64,000 nt of DNA from the IMG/VR virus record IMGVR_UViG_3300027763_000043, positions 28,974 to 92,973 of that record. One strand, written 5' to 3'. This stretch comes from a virus. Positions within the stretch are counted from its first letter, which is position 1. Each line of letters starts with the position of its first letter. Below, piece by piece: positions 33,412 to 45,200 of the stretch. The position numbers and the translations under genes were made by a program. The notes under the pieces were generated by a model. The model searched no databases and was not told where the DNA came from. It saw nothing but the letters and a program-made list of their open reading frames with translations.

Positions 33412-34317
33412 TTATTGCGCTTCAATTGCCTCAAAGATTTTATCAATATCGAATAAATCTTCGTTCTCATTGAATGGATACTCATGTTCAGATCCATTAA
33501 AATCAAAATCAAACAAATAAGAACCAGGTAACTTAAAGTTATGAGGTTTTACTGTTTCAATATTCGTATGCATATCATATCCAAATACTTTAGGACTTGT
33601 ACCATTCCACAAAACAACAGAAGGAAGTTTGATTGCGGCGGCCGCATGTTGCAAACAACTATCAATCAATACTCTTTTATCACTATGAATAATTAAACTC
33701 AAAAATTCCAATGTAGAAAGTTGAGTTTCTTCATCAAACTGAATTGGAATTGTATTCATCAGTTTTGGTGAATTCATCTTAGTTGCCTGATAAATTGTAT
33801 ATTTTTTATGATACTTATCTACAATTTGTTGTGCAATATCAAAGGGCATATCTCTTGCCCACATATAAGGTTTTGCATCAGGAGTAATTAAACCACCATT
33901 GGTGTGAATAACCATTGTTGGTTTTTTATCCTTGAGCCAAACATCTTTTGAAATTTTCTTTTGTAATGGGTTAAAAATTAATTCTGGAGTTTCTCCCTTA
34001 TAATCCAATCCATACATCTTGCACCATGTTTGAATGAGTGGAAGTTTCTTATGAATATGATCTGTCGTAAAATAAGGTTCATTATGAAAAATCAATGAAT
34101 CTTGATTTTCAATATAATTTTGATAGAAATAATTGGTATTATTCAACTGATAGACTCTATCCACGAATGGTAGATTCATAAAAACATCAGTATAAACAGC
34201 AACTACAATGAGTTTTCTGCTTGGATGATTGTTTTTAATACACTTTGCTACTGCAGATGCTGCAATATGCTTTCCCAACCCACCTTGAACATGGAAAATA
34301 CTATACTTTTCTTTCAT
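33412..34317 (-). CDS. GT-B glycosyltransferase (GT9-like)
   Basis: This 301-residue protein begins YSIFHVQGGLGKHIAASAVA, a nucleotide-sugar transferase start, and has TMVIHTNGG near the middle. The C-terminal half has FLSLIIHSDKRVLIDSCLQH followed by AAAIKLPSVVLWNGTSPKVFG, matching the heptosyltransferase pattern (D...H.A.A....VLFG.T.P). It may glycosylate phage fibres or alter host surface sugars. It lies between the adhesin array and a sulfotransferase. Confidence 0.7.
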   Translation of the reverse strand: MKEKYSIFHVQGGLGKHIAASAVAKCIKNNHPSRKLIVVAVYTDVFMNLPFVDRVYQLNNTNYFYQNYIENQDSLIFHNEPYFTTDHIHKKLPLIQTWCKMYGLDYKGETPELIFNPLQKKISKDVWLKDKKPTMVIHTNGGLITPDAKPYMWARDMPFDIAQQIVDKYHKKYTIYQATKMNSPKLMNTIPIQFDEETQLSTLEFLSLIIHSDKRVLIDSCLQHAAAAIKLPSVVLWNGTSPKVFGYDMHTNIETVKPHNFKLPGSYLFDFDFNGSEHEYPFNENEDLFDIDKIFEAIEAQ

Positions 34318-34333
34318 TATAAAGTCTCAGAGA

Positions 34334-34669
34334 TTACCAGGGAAGTTCTGTAGAAATAGTTGTAGGTGCTGGAGGATTTGCAACGGCATCAATCCAGGCG
34401 GCATTATTAACTTCATGACCACCAAGACTTTCTCCAAGTTTTTCTTTTACCCATCCAATAACAGTTTCCTCATTTAAAGATTCATAAGGAACAAAGTTTT
34501 CAATGTTTTCTGTTTCCAATTGAATAGAACCGTATGCATCACAGGAATTAGTTCCATCAGTACTTCTAACCTTATAGTCCAAAGAAGTAACTGCACCAGA
34601 CCCATCATTCAATTGAACGAGTCTTTCAACTGTCCAAGTATGTGTGATTGTATTCTTCTTAGTTGCCAT
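34334..34669 (-). CDS. DUF7936-like small structural protein
   Basis: This 111-residue protein reads ITHTWTVERLVQLNDGSGAV, then DYKVRSTDGTNSCDAYGSIQL and VIGWVKEKLG. The TWTV...GAV..VHY.v...DG....Y.....l layout is that of a common cyanophage virion protein. Function is unknown. Confidence 0.65.
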   Translation of the reverse strand: MATKKNTITHTWTVERLVQLNDGSGAVTSLDYKVRSTDGTNSCDAYGSIQLETENIENFVPYESLNEETVIGWVKEKLGESLGGHEVNNAAWIDAVANPPAPTTISTELPW

Positions 34670-34680
34670 TTTATTCTACC

Positions 34681-35622
34681 TTAAGTTACAATTTTAATTT
34701 GATTTGAATTTGTTGAAATATATTTTGGAATAGAAACATCGGTTTGTTTCTGCCTCCAAATATCCATCCCATTACATTTATTTAACACATAAGAAGAAAG
34801 AACTTCTGATGGATTCGGGGCAGTTGATTTGAGTTTTGAACGTACTTCGTGCATATCTGCAAGTCCATAAGTATTCATATCTTGCTCACGATTTTGATTC
34901 TGCAAGTTATCAAATTCATGTTCATAATATTCTTCACCAAGAAACTCATACAATTTCTTAAGTGTTTGCTTTGATTTTTTAACAAGATCCCGATATTCCA
35001 CAAAATGCATTCTATCACCAAATTCTTGATTAAATCCTTCCACAATTGCAGATAATGATTGCCCAAGAATACCATTTGGGCCGGCAATATATTCACAGCG
35101 ATTATCATCAGTCAAAGGAATATTCAATTTTACAAGTTGTTCGTCAATAAAATTGATTCTTGAATTGCCTTCTTTGTAAGGATTTCTGCGAATCATCATA
35201 ATCATTGATGTTAGAATCTCATCAATATCACGAACAGGACAAATGATTTTTGCCTGTTGCCCAATATATCCTTCAATATAAGGTACTCTTACAGACCAAG
35301 CACGATTCTTATCAATGATTACTTCCTGATCAACATCACTATAAAACTGACGAATGATATTTGAAATGATTAAAGATGCCTGTTCTGGTTTTGGATATCC
35401 GTGATAGAGTTCATCATTTGCTAAATGATTTTCTACGGCATACATTGTAGAAAGAACAGGACTTGATGGACCAGAATAAAATAATGGATTTTGGTTCAAA
35501 ATCGAAGATAGCAAAGTACTTCCAGATCTTGGAAGTCCTGCCATAAAATAAAATCTCTTACTTCTCAAATGATTTGGATTTGTTGAAGTATTTGTCTGTG
35601 AAAAAAATCCAGAACTTACCAT
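34681..35622 (-). CDS. Sulfotransferase family protein
   Basis: This 313-residue protein has the PAPS-binding loop YFMAGLPRSGSTLLSSIL near residues 25-42, and AKIICPVRDIDEILTSMIMMI, the 3'-phosphate binding region. LKKLYEFLGEEYYEHEF is a typical late helix. It transfers sulfate to a sugar or protein; target is unknown. It is the first gene behind the consensus promoter at 35644-35672, so it may be expressed early, before fibre genes. Confidence 0.8.
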   Translation of the reverse strand: MVSSGFFSQTNTSTNPNHLRSKRFYFMAGLPRSGSTLLSSILNQNPLFYSGPSSPVLSTMYAVENHLANDELYHGYPKPEQASLIISNIIRQFYSDVDQEVIIDKNRAWSVRVPYIEGYIGQQAKIICPVRDIDEILTSMIMMIRRNPYKEGNSRINFIDEQLVKLNIPLTDDNRCEYIAGPNGILGQSLSAIVEGFNQEFGDRMHFVEYRDLVKKSKQTLKKLYEFLGEEYYEHEFDNLQNQNREQDMNTYGLADMHEVRSKLKSTAPNPSEVLSSYVLNKCNGMDIWRQKQTDVSIPKYISTNSNQIKIVT

Positions 35623-35643
35623 AATACTTTCACTAGTAAATTA

Positions 35644-35672
35644 ATTATACAACTATCTTATGTATATGTCAA
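35644..35672 (-). promoter_or_regulatory. Consensus sigma70 promoter for the sulfotransferase unit
   Basis: TTGACA (35672-35667), 17 bases, TATAAT (35649-35644) on the minus strand, 22 bases before ATG 35622. Confidence 0.85.
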
Positions 35673-38600
35673 TCAACTACCACTACTAATTCCAACACGT
35701 CTTTCAATTTCAAGTATTCTATTCTTGAGTTCTCTATTCTCAAAATCAAGTTCTTTGATTGCATTGACCATGATTGGAATTAGATTTGTTGTGCCAAGAG
35801 TATATTGATTTTTATCATTTGTATCAACAAGATTTGTATAAGGAACATTAAATTGTTCTACTATTTCCAGAACTTCCTGAGCAATGAAACCTGATGCCTC
35901 TTTACCTCTATCATTATCATTATTTCTATGATTCCATTCAAACTTACGTGGTTTAATATTTCTTAAGAAATCTCTACCAATTGATAGATCTTGAATATTC
36001 GTCTTATCACGTTGATCTGAAGTAAATGTCCAGGCAGAGGATGCTCCTTGGAAGCGAGCAAAATTAGTTCCGTTAGAAATAGTAACTTCATTAGATACTG
36101 TCGCAGATGATCCTTGAGCATTACAACCAATGATAACATTACAAGAACCAAGAGTATTGGTACATCCTGCTAGGCGTCCAAAGAAAGTATTATAAGTTCC
36201 ACCAGTTAGGTTTGCGCCAGCACTAGATCCGATTGCAATATTGCTACTTCCAGTAACTGGGTTAACAATACCTCTACCTGCTCCAAATCCTTCAAAGATA
36301 TTGCATGATCCACTAGTTGCATTACATCCAGCATAAGCACCAACGAAATTATTAAAACTTCCAGTTGTATTGCGTCCCGCATAACGACCTAAGAAAGTAT
36401 TGTGACATCCAGAAGTTAGGGAACGACCAGTTTGAGTTCCAATACCAATATTGTGTGAACCGGTTATTCCACCTGCACCACCACATCCAGAATAAGCGCC
36501 AATAAAGATATTATGAGTTCCAGAAGTATTGCAGAATCCAGCATTGCAACCAATAAAGGTATTAAAAGATCCAGTATTATTTCTTCCAGAACCAAAACCA
36601 AAGAAAGTGTTAAAGTCTCCAGCAGTAGCAGAAAATGCAGATAAATTCCCAATCGCAACATTATTGGATCCACTAGTATTAGATTGCCCCGCCTGAGATC
36701 CAAAATATACATTATGAGATGCAAGATTAACATCTCTTCCCGCCTGCAATCCAACAAAAAAGTTATGAGTACCATTATTAAAGAATCCTGCACACTGACC
36801 AATCATTGTATTGGAAGAGTTTGTAGAATTGCAGAATCCTGCACAACCACCAAAATAAGTATTATTATTTCCAGAAGTATTACAACGTCCTGCACCTTTA
36901 CCAAAGAAGTTATTATATGTTCCAGAATTATTACATAGACCTGCACAAGCACCAAAGAAGTTATTATAGTTGCCACTGTTATTACTACCACCACTGGCGC
37001 CGCCGCCTGCCATGGATCCGAAGAAGTTATTATGACAACCACTGGTATTATAACGACCAGCACCGTCACCAATAAAGTTGTTAAAATTGCCGTTAAAATT
37101 ATTACGTCCAGCAGAAACTCCAATTGCAACGTTAGAAGTTCCTGTAGTATTAGAACATCCAGCATAACGACCAATGAAGGTATTATCAACACCTGAAGTT
37201 AAGTTTGATCCAGCAGAAGTACCAATACCAATATTATTAGATCCAGTAATCGCACCACTTACACCTCTACCTGCATTAAATCCTATAAAAGTATTTGAAG
37301 ATGCTGTAGTATTATTACAACCCGCAGAAAATCCAAAGAAGTTATTATATCTTCCTGTGGTATTGCAACGTCCAGAATAAAAACCAAAGAAGTTATTATA
37401 AGACCCAATAGTATTAGCACGACCTGAACTTTGTCCAAAGAAGGTATTACTATTTCCAGAGATATTTGATGTTCCTGAACTATTACCAAAGAAGTTATTA
37501 TTAGATCCAATAGTATTAGAACATCCCGTAAACATTCCGAAGAAGTTATTATTAGGTCCAGTAGTATTATTACAACCCGAATAACGACCAAAGAAGTTAT
37601 TATTAGTTCCAGAATTATTACATAGTCCTGCACAAGCACCAAAGAAGTTATTACTAGATCCACTAGTTAAGTTTGCACCAGCAGAAGTACCAATGCCAAT
37701 GTTATTAGATCCAGTAACTGCTATTGCAGAAGAACCTCTACCAGCACCAAATCCAATAAAGGTATTATTGAATCCTGTAGTATTATTACATCCAGAATAG
37801 CAACCAAGGAAGGTATTATTACTTCCTGAGGTTAATAGTAATCCAGAACTAGATCCGATTGCAATATTATTACAACCAGTGTTTATTACTGCACCAGTAC
37901 CTCTAGCTGCTCCACATCCTGCAAAGAAGTTGTGTGCTCCTGAAGTAAGGTTACAACCAGCATTAAATCCAAAAATATTATTATAAGATCCAGTAGCATT
38001 TGCTCCAGCACAGAAACCAAAGAAATTATTATTTGAAGAAGTAGCAAATCTACCAGCAACAGCACCAAAGTAATTATTATTGATTCCAGTAATATTTGAA
38101 CAACCAGCAAATGTACCAAAGAAGTTATTATATCTTCCTGTAGTATTGAGACGCCCCGCTGCACAACCAGCAAAGAAATTTTGAGTACCAGAAGTAATAG
38201 AACATCCAGTAGAGTTATCACCAATTTTTATGTTATTATTTGGGAAACTTAAAGTTCCACCAATCGTAACAGTTGTTGTTGGATTTGTGGTTCCAATACC
38301 CAATGAACCAATTCCAGAAGGAACATAAACAAGATTGGTACTTACAAACAATGATGTGTTAAGACCAGAAGAAACTGATGAGAATCCAATAAATTGTGGA
38401 GTTGTTGCAGTAGATGTTATTACCGAAGCATTAGCTACACCAGCAGCACCAGTAATATTTTTTAAATTACTACCATCACCATGATATGTAAGTGCGCTTA
38501 CAATACCAGTAGAAGTAACAGTAAATGCAGTACCCACTTGCAATGCTGCTTGTGGATTTGTGGTTCCTATACCCACACCAGTAGTATTAGCTCTTAATTT

Positions 38601-41600
38601 TTCATTTGATGCTAATGTTCCGCCAGCAAATAATGAAACATACCTATTTACTTGTGCCGCACCAATGGATAAGTTTGTGTCTGATGTATATAAGTATCCA
38701 TCTAAAGGACCATTGATGGTCCAACCAACAAAGGAATATCCACTATTATTGATGCCTAAGTCAATAAAATTTGTAGTATCAGTTCCATTATTGGCAGTAG
38801 CAATAATATCAGTGGATGCATTGACACCATTACTTGCGTTTCTGGTATTGATTTGAGAAAAACTATTTGTATTTGTAGTGAAGTCTGCAATTACATTACT
38901 TAAATTTGGGGATGGAGCAGTGCCAATAGCAACAGTAAGGGGATAAATTGGATTATCAGTTCCAATACCGACAGAACCTACACCAGTTACAACAAATCCA
39001 GTTTGTCCAGTACCAACTTGGAGAGAATGTGCTGGATAGAAAGTTCCTATTCCAAACCTATTAGCAGCAGGAGATATAATTGATCCACCAGAATCTACAT
39101 CAAATAGAATTCTTCCAGCAGAATCCGCTACACGGAACAATGATCCATCACTTAAGTTATCATTAACTAATAATAGTGATGTATTTGCAGCACTAACAAC
39201 TTGAAGTTTTGCTGTTGGATTATTAGTTCCAATACCAAGTCCAGTAGAATTTATGATCCCAAATGTTCCACCAACACCCACATCCAACTCTGTTCTGGCA
39301 GTAATAATACCAGAGGAATTAATATTACTAAATCCAACAGCAGTTAATATACCAGTAACTAGAACATCACCACCAACAGTTAACTTACTAGTAGGATTAT
39401 TAAATGTAGTAGATCCAATACCAAGATTACCTGCAATTGGTATAATGATAGTACCAGAATTATCTACATCAAATAATACATTAGCGTTTGAATCCGCTAC
39501 ACGGAACAATGATCCATCACTTAAGTTATCATTAACAAGTAACAATGAGTTTCCTGTAGAAGTGTTCGCAATTGATAATCTACCAGTTGGAAGAGAAGTA
39601 CCAATACCAACTGAGATTGTAGATGGTTCATAATGAAAATATTTACCTCCAGTAAAAGCACCACCAACATTAATTTGAACTTGTCCTGAAGTACCTGCTG
39701 CACCAGTAACTGTTCCGGCAACCTTAGCAGTTAGTATACCAGTGATGATTGCATCACCAAAAACATGTAATTTACTAGTAGCACCGCCACTAGATATACC
39801 AACATTGCCGCTAGCATCAACATCTAATAACAAATTAGCGTTTGCATCCGCTACACGGAATAATGCTCCATCACTTAAGTTATCGTTAACAAGTAATAAT
39901 GATCCTCCGGTAGATGTATTGGCAATTGATAATCTACCTGATGGTGCAGATGTACCAATGCCAACAGAAACTGTGGATGGATCATAATTAAAATATTTTG
40001 CTCCAGTAAAAGCGCCGCCAACATTAACTTGAATTTGTCCTGAAGTACCTGCTGCACCAGTAACTGTTCCGGCAACCTTAGCAGTTAGTATACCAGTGAT
40101 GACAGCATTGCCATCAACAAACATGCTGCCACCAACATATAACTTACTAGTTGGTGTCAAGACTGTAGTACCAATACCAACATTACCAGTGATCGGCATA
40201 ACGATGGTTCCACCACCGTCCACATCAAATAATGGATTACCAGTATTATCATTTACACGGAACAATGATCCATCACTTAAGTTATCATTAACAAGTAATA
40301 ATGAGTTTCCTGTGGAAGTGTTAGCAATTGATAATCTACCTGATGGTGCAGATGTACCAATGCCAACAGAAACTGTGGATGAATCATAATGGAAATATTT
40401 GGCTCCACTAAACGCACCGCCAACATTAACTTGAATTTGTCCTGAAGTACCTGCCGCACCAGTAACTGTTCCGGCAACTCTAGCGGTTAATATACCAGTA
40501 ACAGTGGCATTGCCACCAATAAGCATATCTCCAGTAAAAGAACCACCACCAGCAACTTGCAACTTACTAGTTGGAGAAATAACTGTAGTACCAATACCAA
40601 CATTACCAGTGATGGGCATAATGATTGTTCCACCAGCATCCACATCAAACAATGGATTGCCAGTATTATCATTTACACGGAACAATGATCCATCACTTAA
40701 GTTATCATTAACAAGTAATAATGAGTTTCCTGTGGAAGTGTTAGCAATTGATAATCTACCTGATGGTGCAGATGTACCGATACCAACCGAAACTAAGGAA
40801 TCATTGTAGTGAAAATATTGCGCACCAGAAGTAAGTCCAGATTTATTAAATTGAACTTGACCTGGAGAACCTCCTGCTCCACCAGTATTAATACCAGTTA
40901 TCTTACTTCCATCACCACTAAATTGATTTGCAGTAATAACACCACTAACATTAACATTACCTTGAACGATTAATTTTTGTGTAATATTTGTAGAAGTTCC
41001 AATACCAACGTTAAATGTCAGTTTATCAAAATTAAAGAATGATGCTCCAGCAAATGCCCCATTATCATTAAATTGAACTGTTCCAGTTGGTCCCGTCGCT
41101 GCCAAACCAGCAGCAGAACCTACAACAGGACCCCAAACAACCTTTGTACCATCTCCACTTATTTTTAATGCCTGATTTGCGCTTCCGGCAAAACCATCAT
41201 TATCAAGAAATAAACCACCAAGAGATATTGAAGTAACGCCCAATCTTTTTGTAGAAGGTTGAAAACTCAATGATCCCGCAGTACCAATTCCAAGTACAGA
41301 AGTATTTCCCGTTCCTAATACAAAGGTAAGGAATTGTGTTGCTGTTGAACTGGTTGTAGCAACACCAACAGACGCACTAGAATCGGACCATTCAATACCA
41401 GTTCCTGTCGATTTAAGAAATTTATTGTTTCCTGTAGAGTTTAATCTATCAATAAGAGCGCCAGTAATTCTAACATCACCCTGAACATGTAGAGTATTTG
41501 TTGGTACTGTGGTTCCAATACCCAATGAACCAACTCCAGAATTTCCAGGAGTAAAAACTAATGTAGGACTTGCAAAAAATGAAGTATTAACACCAGAAGA

Positions 41601-42215
41601 AGTTGTTGAGAATCCAATGAATTGTGGTGTTGTTGCAGAAGATATTGCTAGACTATTTGGAACCAATCCACTTAGATTACTACCATCACCAAAATATTTC
41701 AATGCTTTTACAGTACCATCATCAGATACGGTAAATCCAGTACCAACTTGAAAACTATCTGCCGGCGTATTTGTTCCGATGCCAACTCTACCCTGAAGTG
41801 GATTAAAAACAAATCTTTTACTTGAAACTCTTACATTAGTTTGTACTCCTGACGAAACAGTTACAAATGTAGGAAATACATTTGTGGCAGTTAAATTATC
41901 ATCATCAATAGTTATGGAATTAGCAGTACTCCAAGTAACACCAGATCCTGTAGATACTAATATTTCCCCACTATTTCCAGTTCTATTAGTTCTATCATAA
42001 ACTGCTCCACTAATATTCAAATTACCATTGGCATTTATAGTATTAGCATTCAAAACCCCGAAATTACCAGTACTATAGGTTACGTCAGTTCCACTCAATG
42101 AAGAAATAGATGCTACACCTATTCTTATACTTTGAATGGTTTCAGTACCACTTACATTTAAATCCTTAACCTCTAAGGGTTCGTTTGAATTGTGACTAAA
42201 CTGATTGATTGCCAT
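35673..42215 (-). CDS. Giant tail fibre with S74 intramolecular chaperone
   Basis: This 2180-residue protein has VGIGTxxP fibre modules, then about five repeats of about 120-135 residues with AGTVTGAAGTSGQIQVNVGG, SAPSGRLSIANTSTGNSLLL and DNLSDGSLFRV (roughly residues 450-1000). Residues about 1300-2040 are short repeats of type NNFFGxxAGxxNTTG that look like a trimeric beta-roll. The C-terminal S74 domain begins S2066-DQRDK2071, the Ser/Lys self-cleavage pair, followed by GFIAQEVLE and a coiled coil (KELDFENRELKNRILEIERR). After trimerisation the tip is cleaved off. It is probably the long tail fibre or a side fibre. Confidence 0.85.
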   Translation of the reverse strand: MAINQFSHNSNEPLEVKDLNVSGTETIQSIRIGVASISSLSGTDVTYSTGNFGVLNANTINANGNLNISGAVYDRTNRTGNSGEILVSTGSGVTWSTANSITIDDDNLTATNVFPTFVTVSSGVQTNVRVSSKRFVFNPLQGRVGIGTNTPADSFQVGTGFTVSDDGTVKALKYFGDGSNLSGLVPNSLAISSATTPQFIGFSTTSSGVNTSFFASPTLVFTPGNSGVGSLGIGTTVPTNTLHVQGDVRITGALIDRLNSTGNNKFLKSTGTGIEWSDSSASVGVATTSSTATQFLTFVLGTGNTSVLGIGTAGSLSFQPSTKRLGVTSISLGGLFLDNDGFAGSANQALKISGDGTKVVWGPVVGSAAGLAATGPTGTVQFNDNGAFAGASFFNFDKLTFNVGIGTSTNITQKLIVQGNVNVSGVITANQFSGDGSKITGINTGGAGGSPGQVQFNKSGLTSGAQYFHYNDSLVSVGIGTSAPSGRLSIANTSTGNSLLLVNDNLSDGSLFRVNDNTGNPLFDVDAGGTIIMPITGNVGIGTTVISPTSKLQVAGGGSFTGDMLIGGNATVTGILTARVAGTVTGAAGTSGQIQVNVGGAFSGAKYFHYDSSTVSVGIGTSAPSGRLSIANTSTGNSLLLVNDNLSDGSLFRVNDNTGNPLFDVDGGGTIVMPITGNVGIGTTVLTPTSKLYVGGSMFVDGNAVITGILTAKVAGTVTGAAGTSGQIQVNVGGAFTGAKYFNYDPSTVSVGIGTSAPSGRLSIANTSTGGSLLLVNDNLSDGALFRVADANANLLLDVDASGNVGISSGGATSKLHVFGDAIITGILTAKVAGTVTGAAGTSGQVQINVGGAFTGGKYFHYEPSTISVGIGTSLPTGRLSIANTSTGNSLLLVNDNLSDGSLFRVADSNANVLFDVDNSGTIIIPIAGNLGIGSTTFNNPTSKLTVGGDVLVTGILTAVGFSNINSSGIITARTELDVGVGGTFGIINSTGLGIGTNNPTAKLQVVSAANTSLLLVNDNLSDGSLFRVADSAGRILFDVDSGGSIISPAANRFGIGTFYPAHSLQVGTGQTGFVVTGVGSVGIGTDNPIYPLTVAIGTAPSPNLSNVIADFTTNTNSFSQINTRNASNGVNASTDIIATANNGTDTTNFIDLGINNSGYSFVGWTINGPLDGYLYTSDTNLSIGAAQVNRYVSLFAGGTLASNEKLRANTTGVGIGTTNPQAALQVGTAFTVTSTGIVSALTYHGDGSNLKNITGAAGVANASVITSTATTPQFIGFSSVSSGLNTSLFVSTNLVYVPSGIGSLGIGTTNPTTTVTIGGTLSFPNNNIKIGDNSTGCSITSGTQNFFAGCAAGRLNTTGRYNNFFGTFAGCSNITGINNNYFGAVAGRFATSSNNNFFGFCAGANATGSYNNIFGFNAGCNLTSGAHNFFAGCGAARGTGAVINTGCNNIAIGSSSGLLLTSGSNNTFLGCYSGCNNTTGFNNTFIGFGAGRGSSAIAVTGSNNIGIGTSAGANLTSGSSNNFFGACAGLCNNSGTNNNFFGRYSGCNNTTGPNNNFFGMFTGCSNTIGSNNNFFGNSSGTSNISGNSNTFFGQSSGRANTIGSYNNFFGFYSGRCNTTGRYNNFFGFSAGCNNTTASSNTFIGFNAGRGVSGAITGSNNIGIGTSAGSNLTSGVDNTFIGRYAGCSNTTGTSNVAIGVSAGRNNFNGNFNNFIGDGAGRYNTSGCHNNFFGSMAGGGASGGSNNSGNYNNFFGACAGLCNNSGTYNNFFGKGAGRCNTSGNNNTYFGGCAGFCNSTNSSNTMIGQCAGFFNNGTHNFFVGLQAGRDVNLASHNVYFGSQAGQSNTSGSNNVAIGNLSAFSATAGDFNTFFGFGSGRNNTGSFNTFIGCNAGFCNTSGTHNIFIGAYSGCGGAGGITGSHNIGIGTQTGRSLTSGCHNTFLGRYAGRNTTGSFNNFVGAYAGCNATSGSCNIFEGFGAGRGIVNPVTGSSNIAIGSSAGANLTGGTYNTFFGRLAGCTNTLGSCNVIIGCNAQGSSATVSNEVTISNGTNFARFQGASSAWTFTSDQRDKTNIQDLSIGRDFLRNIKPRKFEWNHRNNDNDRGKEASGFIAQEVLEIVEQFNVPYTNLVDTNDKNQYTLGTTNLIPIMVNAIKELDFENRELKNRILEIERRVGISSGS

Positions 42216-42238
42216 AGTTTTTGAAGATTATACAGAAA

Positions 42239-45200
42239 TTATGCTTGTGCTTCGGTCCAAGAAAGGCGAGTTAATAGATTTACTCCTGTACCTGGAGTCA
42301 AGTTTGTTGCAGTAATTGTAAGAACATCAGGCCCATCTGGATAGATTTGAGTATTGGAATTTACTCCTCCACCACCAAGAATAGAATTTCCCAAATCTCT
42401 AACGGTAGAAAGGTCTAATGTACTTGTACTATTAACAAAGAATCCTGCAATAACTTCACCACCATTTACAGAAGTATTTCCACCAGCATAATCTGCAATT
42501 TGTGCCAAACTAGAGTTTTGAACTCCAGATACATTACCAACAGCATTCGTCCAAGTTGTTGTACTAGACGGAATTCCATTCAAAAATGCCCTAACCAGAA
42601 CGTTTGCAGTTGAAATACCTGCAATCGAAACACCCAAAGTACGGAGAACCAACTGCATTCTATTCGTCAATTCTCTTTGTCCAAATGCCGCCGCAACACC
42701 ACTATCAGCCGATGGTGCCACACGAATTGATAGTAGTGCTTTAGTTTGACCAGGAGTAAGATTAGTTGTAGTCTGCTGCCCAAAAGTAAAGATCAATGAT
42801 TTATCATCATCAAATCTTCCATCCATAATCACACTTGTACCCCAGTGAGAAATTGAAGGTGCATATGATGGGAATGCAAATTCAACTGGAATTGGTGAAA
42901 CTGTAGAAGTCGTAAATGATTGTCCAGATGTTGCACCCATCGGAGCAAATGTTACTGCAATACCAGAAAGTGTTGCAGTTGCCGACTGACTGAATGTAAG
43001 TGTACCAGAACCAATTGAACTTACAAAAGTTCCTTCAGGAATTGAACTACCAATTATTTTTTGACCAATTTGAATATTTGTTGTAGTTGCAGTTGCCACA
43101 TTAGAGTTCTGTGTCACCGAAATAGGAGTAACTGCTCCAGGACGTGCCCTGGTTAACCCAGTAAACGATGAACCAGAAATACCAGTATAATTTACATATT
43201 CATAATTTCCAGAACCAAAAGCATTATCACGAATAAGCAATGTCCCCCTTGTTGGGAATCCAGATGTACTTCCAACATTGATTGTAGTATCACTTGGTCC
43301 AATTGAGGAAGTCAAATAAGTTGCAGGAGGAATAGTTGATGTTTCATAACGTGCTGGAAGATTACCAGAACGCATATATGCTTCGGTATTGACATTATTA
43401 TTGATTAGTTTATGCACATAAATCACATTACCATCTGGACCTCTAAATCCCCAACGAACAAAACCTGCACCATACCAAGAATAATCAATATAGAACATTT
43501 GCATCTTGCTAAGATCAATATTGAATCCAGAAGGTCCAGTACCATCACACTTATCAATATTCCAAGATGATTGTGGAATTCTCGTATCCACAGTTTTTGA
43601 TGGAATTACAAACGTCGAACTTGCGCCCCTGTATCCAGGACTGATTCTTAATTGAGTATCGTTCTCAATATCAATTACACGATATGATTGTCCACGAAGA
43701 ACAATATAATCACCAACATTAATTTGCTTAGAAAACGCAGTTGGGAATGCTGCATCAGTTTGGAATACAGTATTTGAATTTTGGGATACAGTAACTTTAC
43801 CAGAAAGTTGATATGTAGAATTTCTGCGAACTGCATAAAGAGTTTGCCCATCATATTCAAAAAATAATCCATTTTGTTGATCAAAAACACCCAATCTAGT
43901 CGCAGAACCATACCAATTATTAACTGTCATGATATAATTTCCACTTGCTTTAGTTGTACTCAATCCAACTGTAGAAGCAAATGAAACTCTATTATATCCA
44001 GTCACTCCAGATACCATAAATGCACCATTATAACCAGTTTCATTTGCTCCACTAATAACTAATTCTGTTCCTGGTGTTACAAATTGAATATTATGAATAT
44101 CTTTTGTTTGAACTGTAATTGTACTTCCTATACTTAACCCAGAAGAAGTGATAGAATCAATTTGGATATTTGGTTTTAAAATAGTACCAGAACTTACCTG
44201 AATACCTTTTCCAGATTGATAACGGAAATATCTTCTGGTTTGGCGAATTGCCTGTTCAAAATTAGAAGCTCCATTACTACTGAATAATATACCACCATCA
44301 AATGGGCGATGTAGGAATTGTGCTCCTGGAAGTACAAAAAGTGACCCCCCTGTTGGAGTTCCGCCAGGAGGAGTGAGAGTATAAATTGTAAATACTGTTG
44401 GACTATTAATGCTAGATACAATAAATGTACCATTTACTGCCGTTTGTGTTGTTCCTGTAATTGCAATTTCATTACCTAATGAAAGTCCATGCCTATCTGT
44501 TGTGGTTACAGTAACTGCAATTCCTGCACCAACAGTAAATCCAGTGATAGGAATCTGAGAACTTACATAAGTTGATCCACTATAAATTCCTGTTTTATTT
44601 GAATCAAAAATATTTGTAATACCCGTACTATTTTGTGCCTTTGCAGTATATGTAAATTGGGTTGCGGATGGTGTAGTTTCTACCAAATAATTTCCATTTG
44701 CGATGCTAAGAATAGAATCTTGAACATAGATAGCAGTTCCAACTCCAGGACGAGAACTACCAGAAACGAGGTCAACAACGACTCCCTTTTGATTGGCGGC
44801 CATTGTAATAGAATTGATTGTTGCAATACCCACAGAAGATGGGAATGCAAATGGACGATTATTAACCATTCCAAGATTTTCCCACTTGGTGATTTGAGTA
44901 CCATACTCAAAGTCAGTATCAATCAGTGCTTGTGCTGTTGATGTACGAAATTTATTTACCGGATCAATATAAGTTTCAGAAGGAGTAAATTTCTCATCAT
45001 ACTCATCAATGGTAATTTGCAACTTATCAGTTGCACTCATTGAAATTGTATTATAATTCAATAATATAGTAGTTATATTTGTTCCTGCCGTTGATGATGT
45101 ACTATAAGAAGTTGCTCTCAAATTTGGATCACTAAAATTATAGATTACCTGATTATTTGTTACGTTTGTAATTAATACTATTCTTTCTCTCGGAATAATA

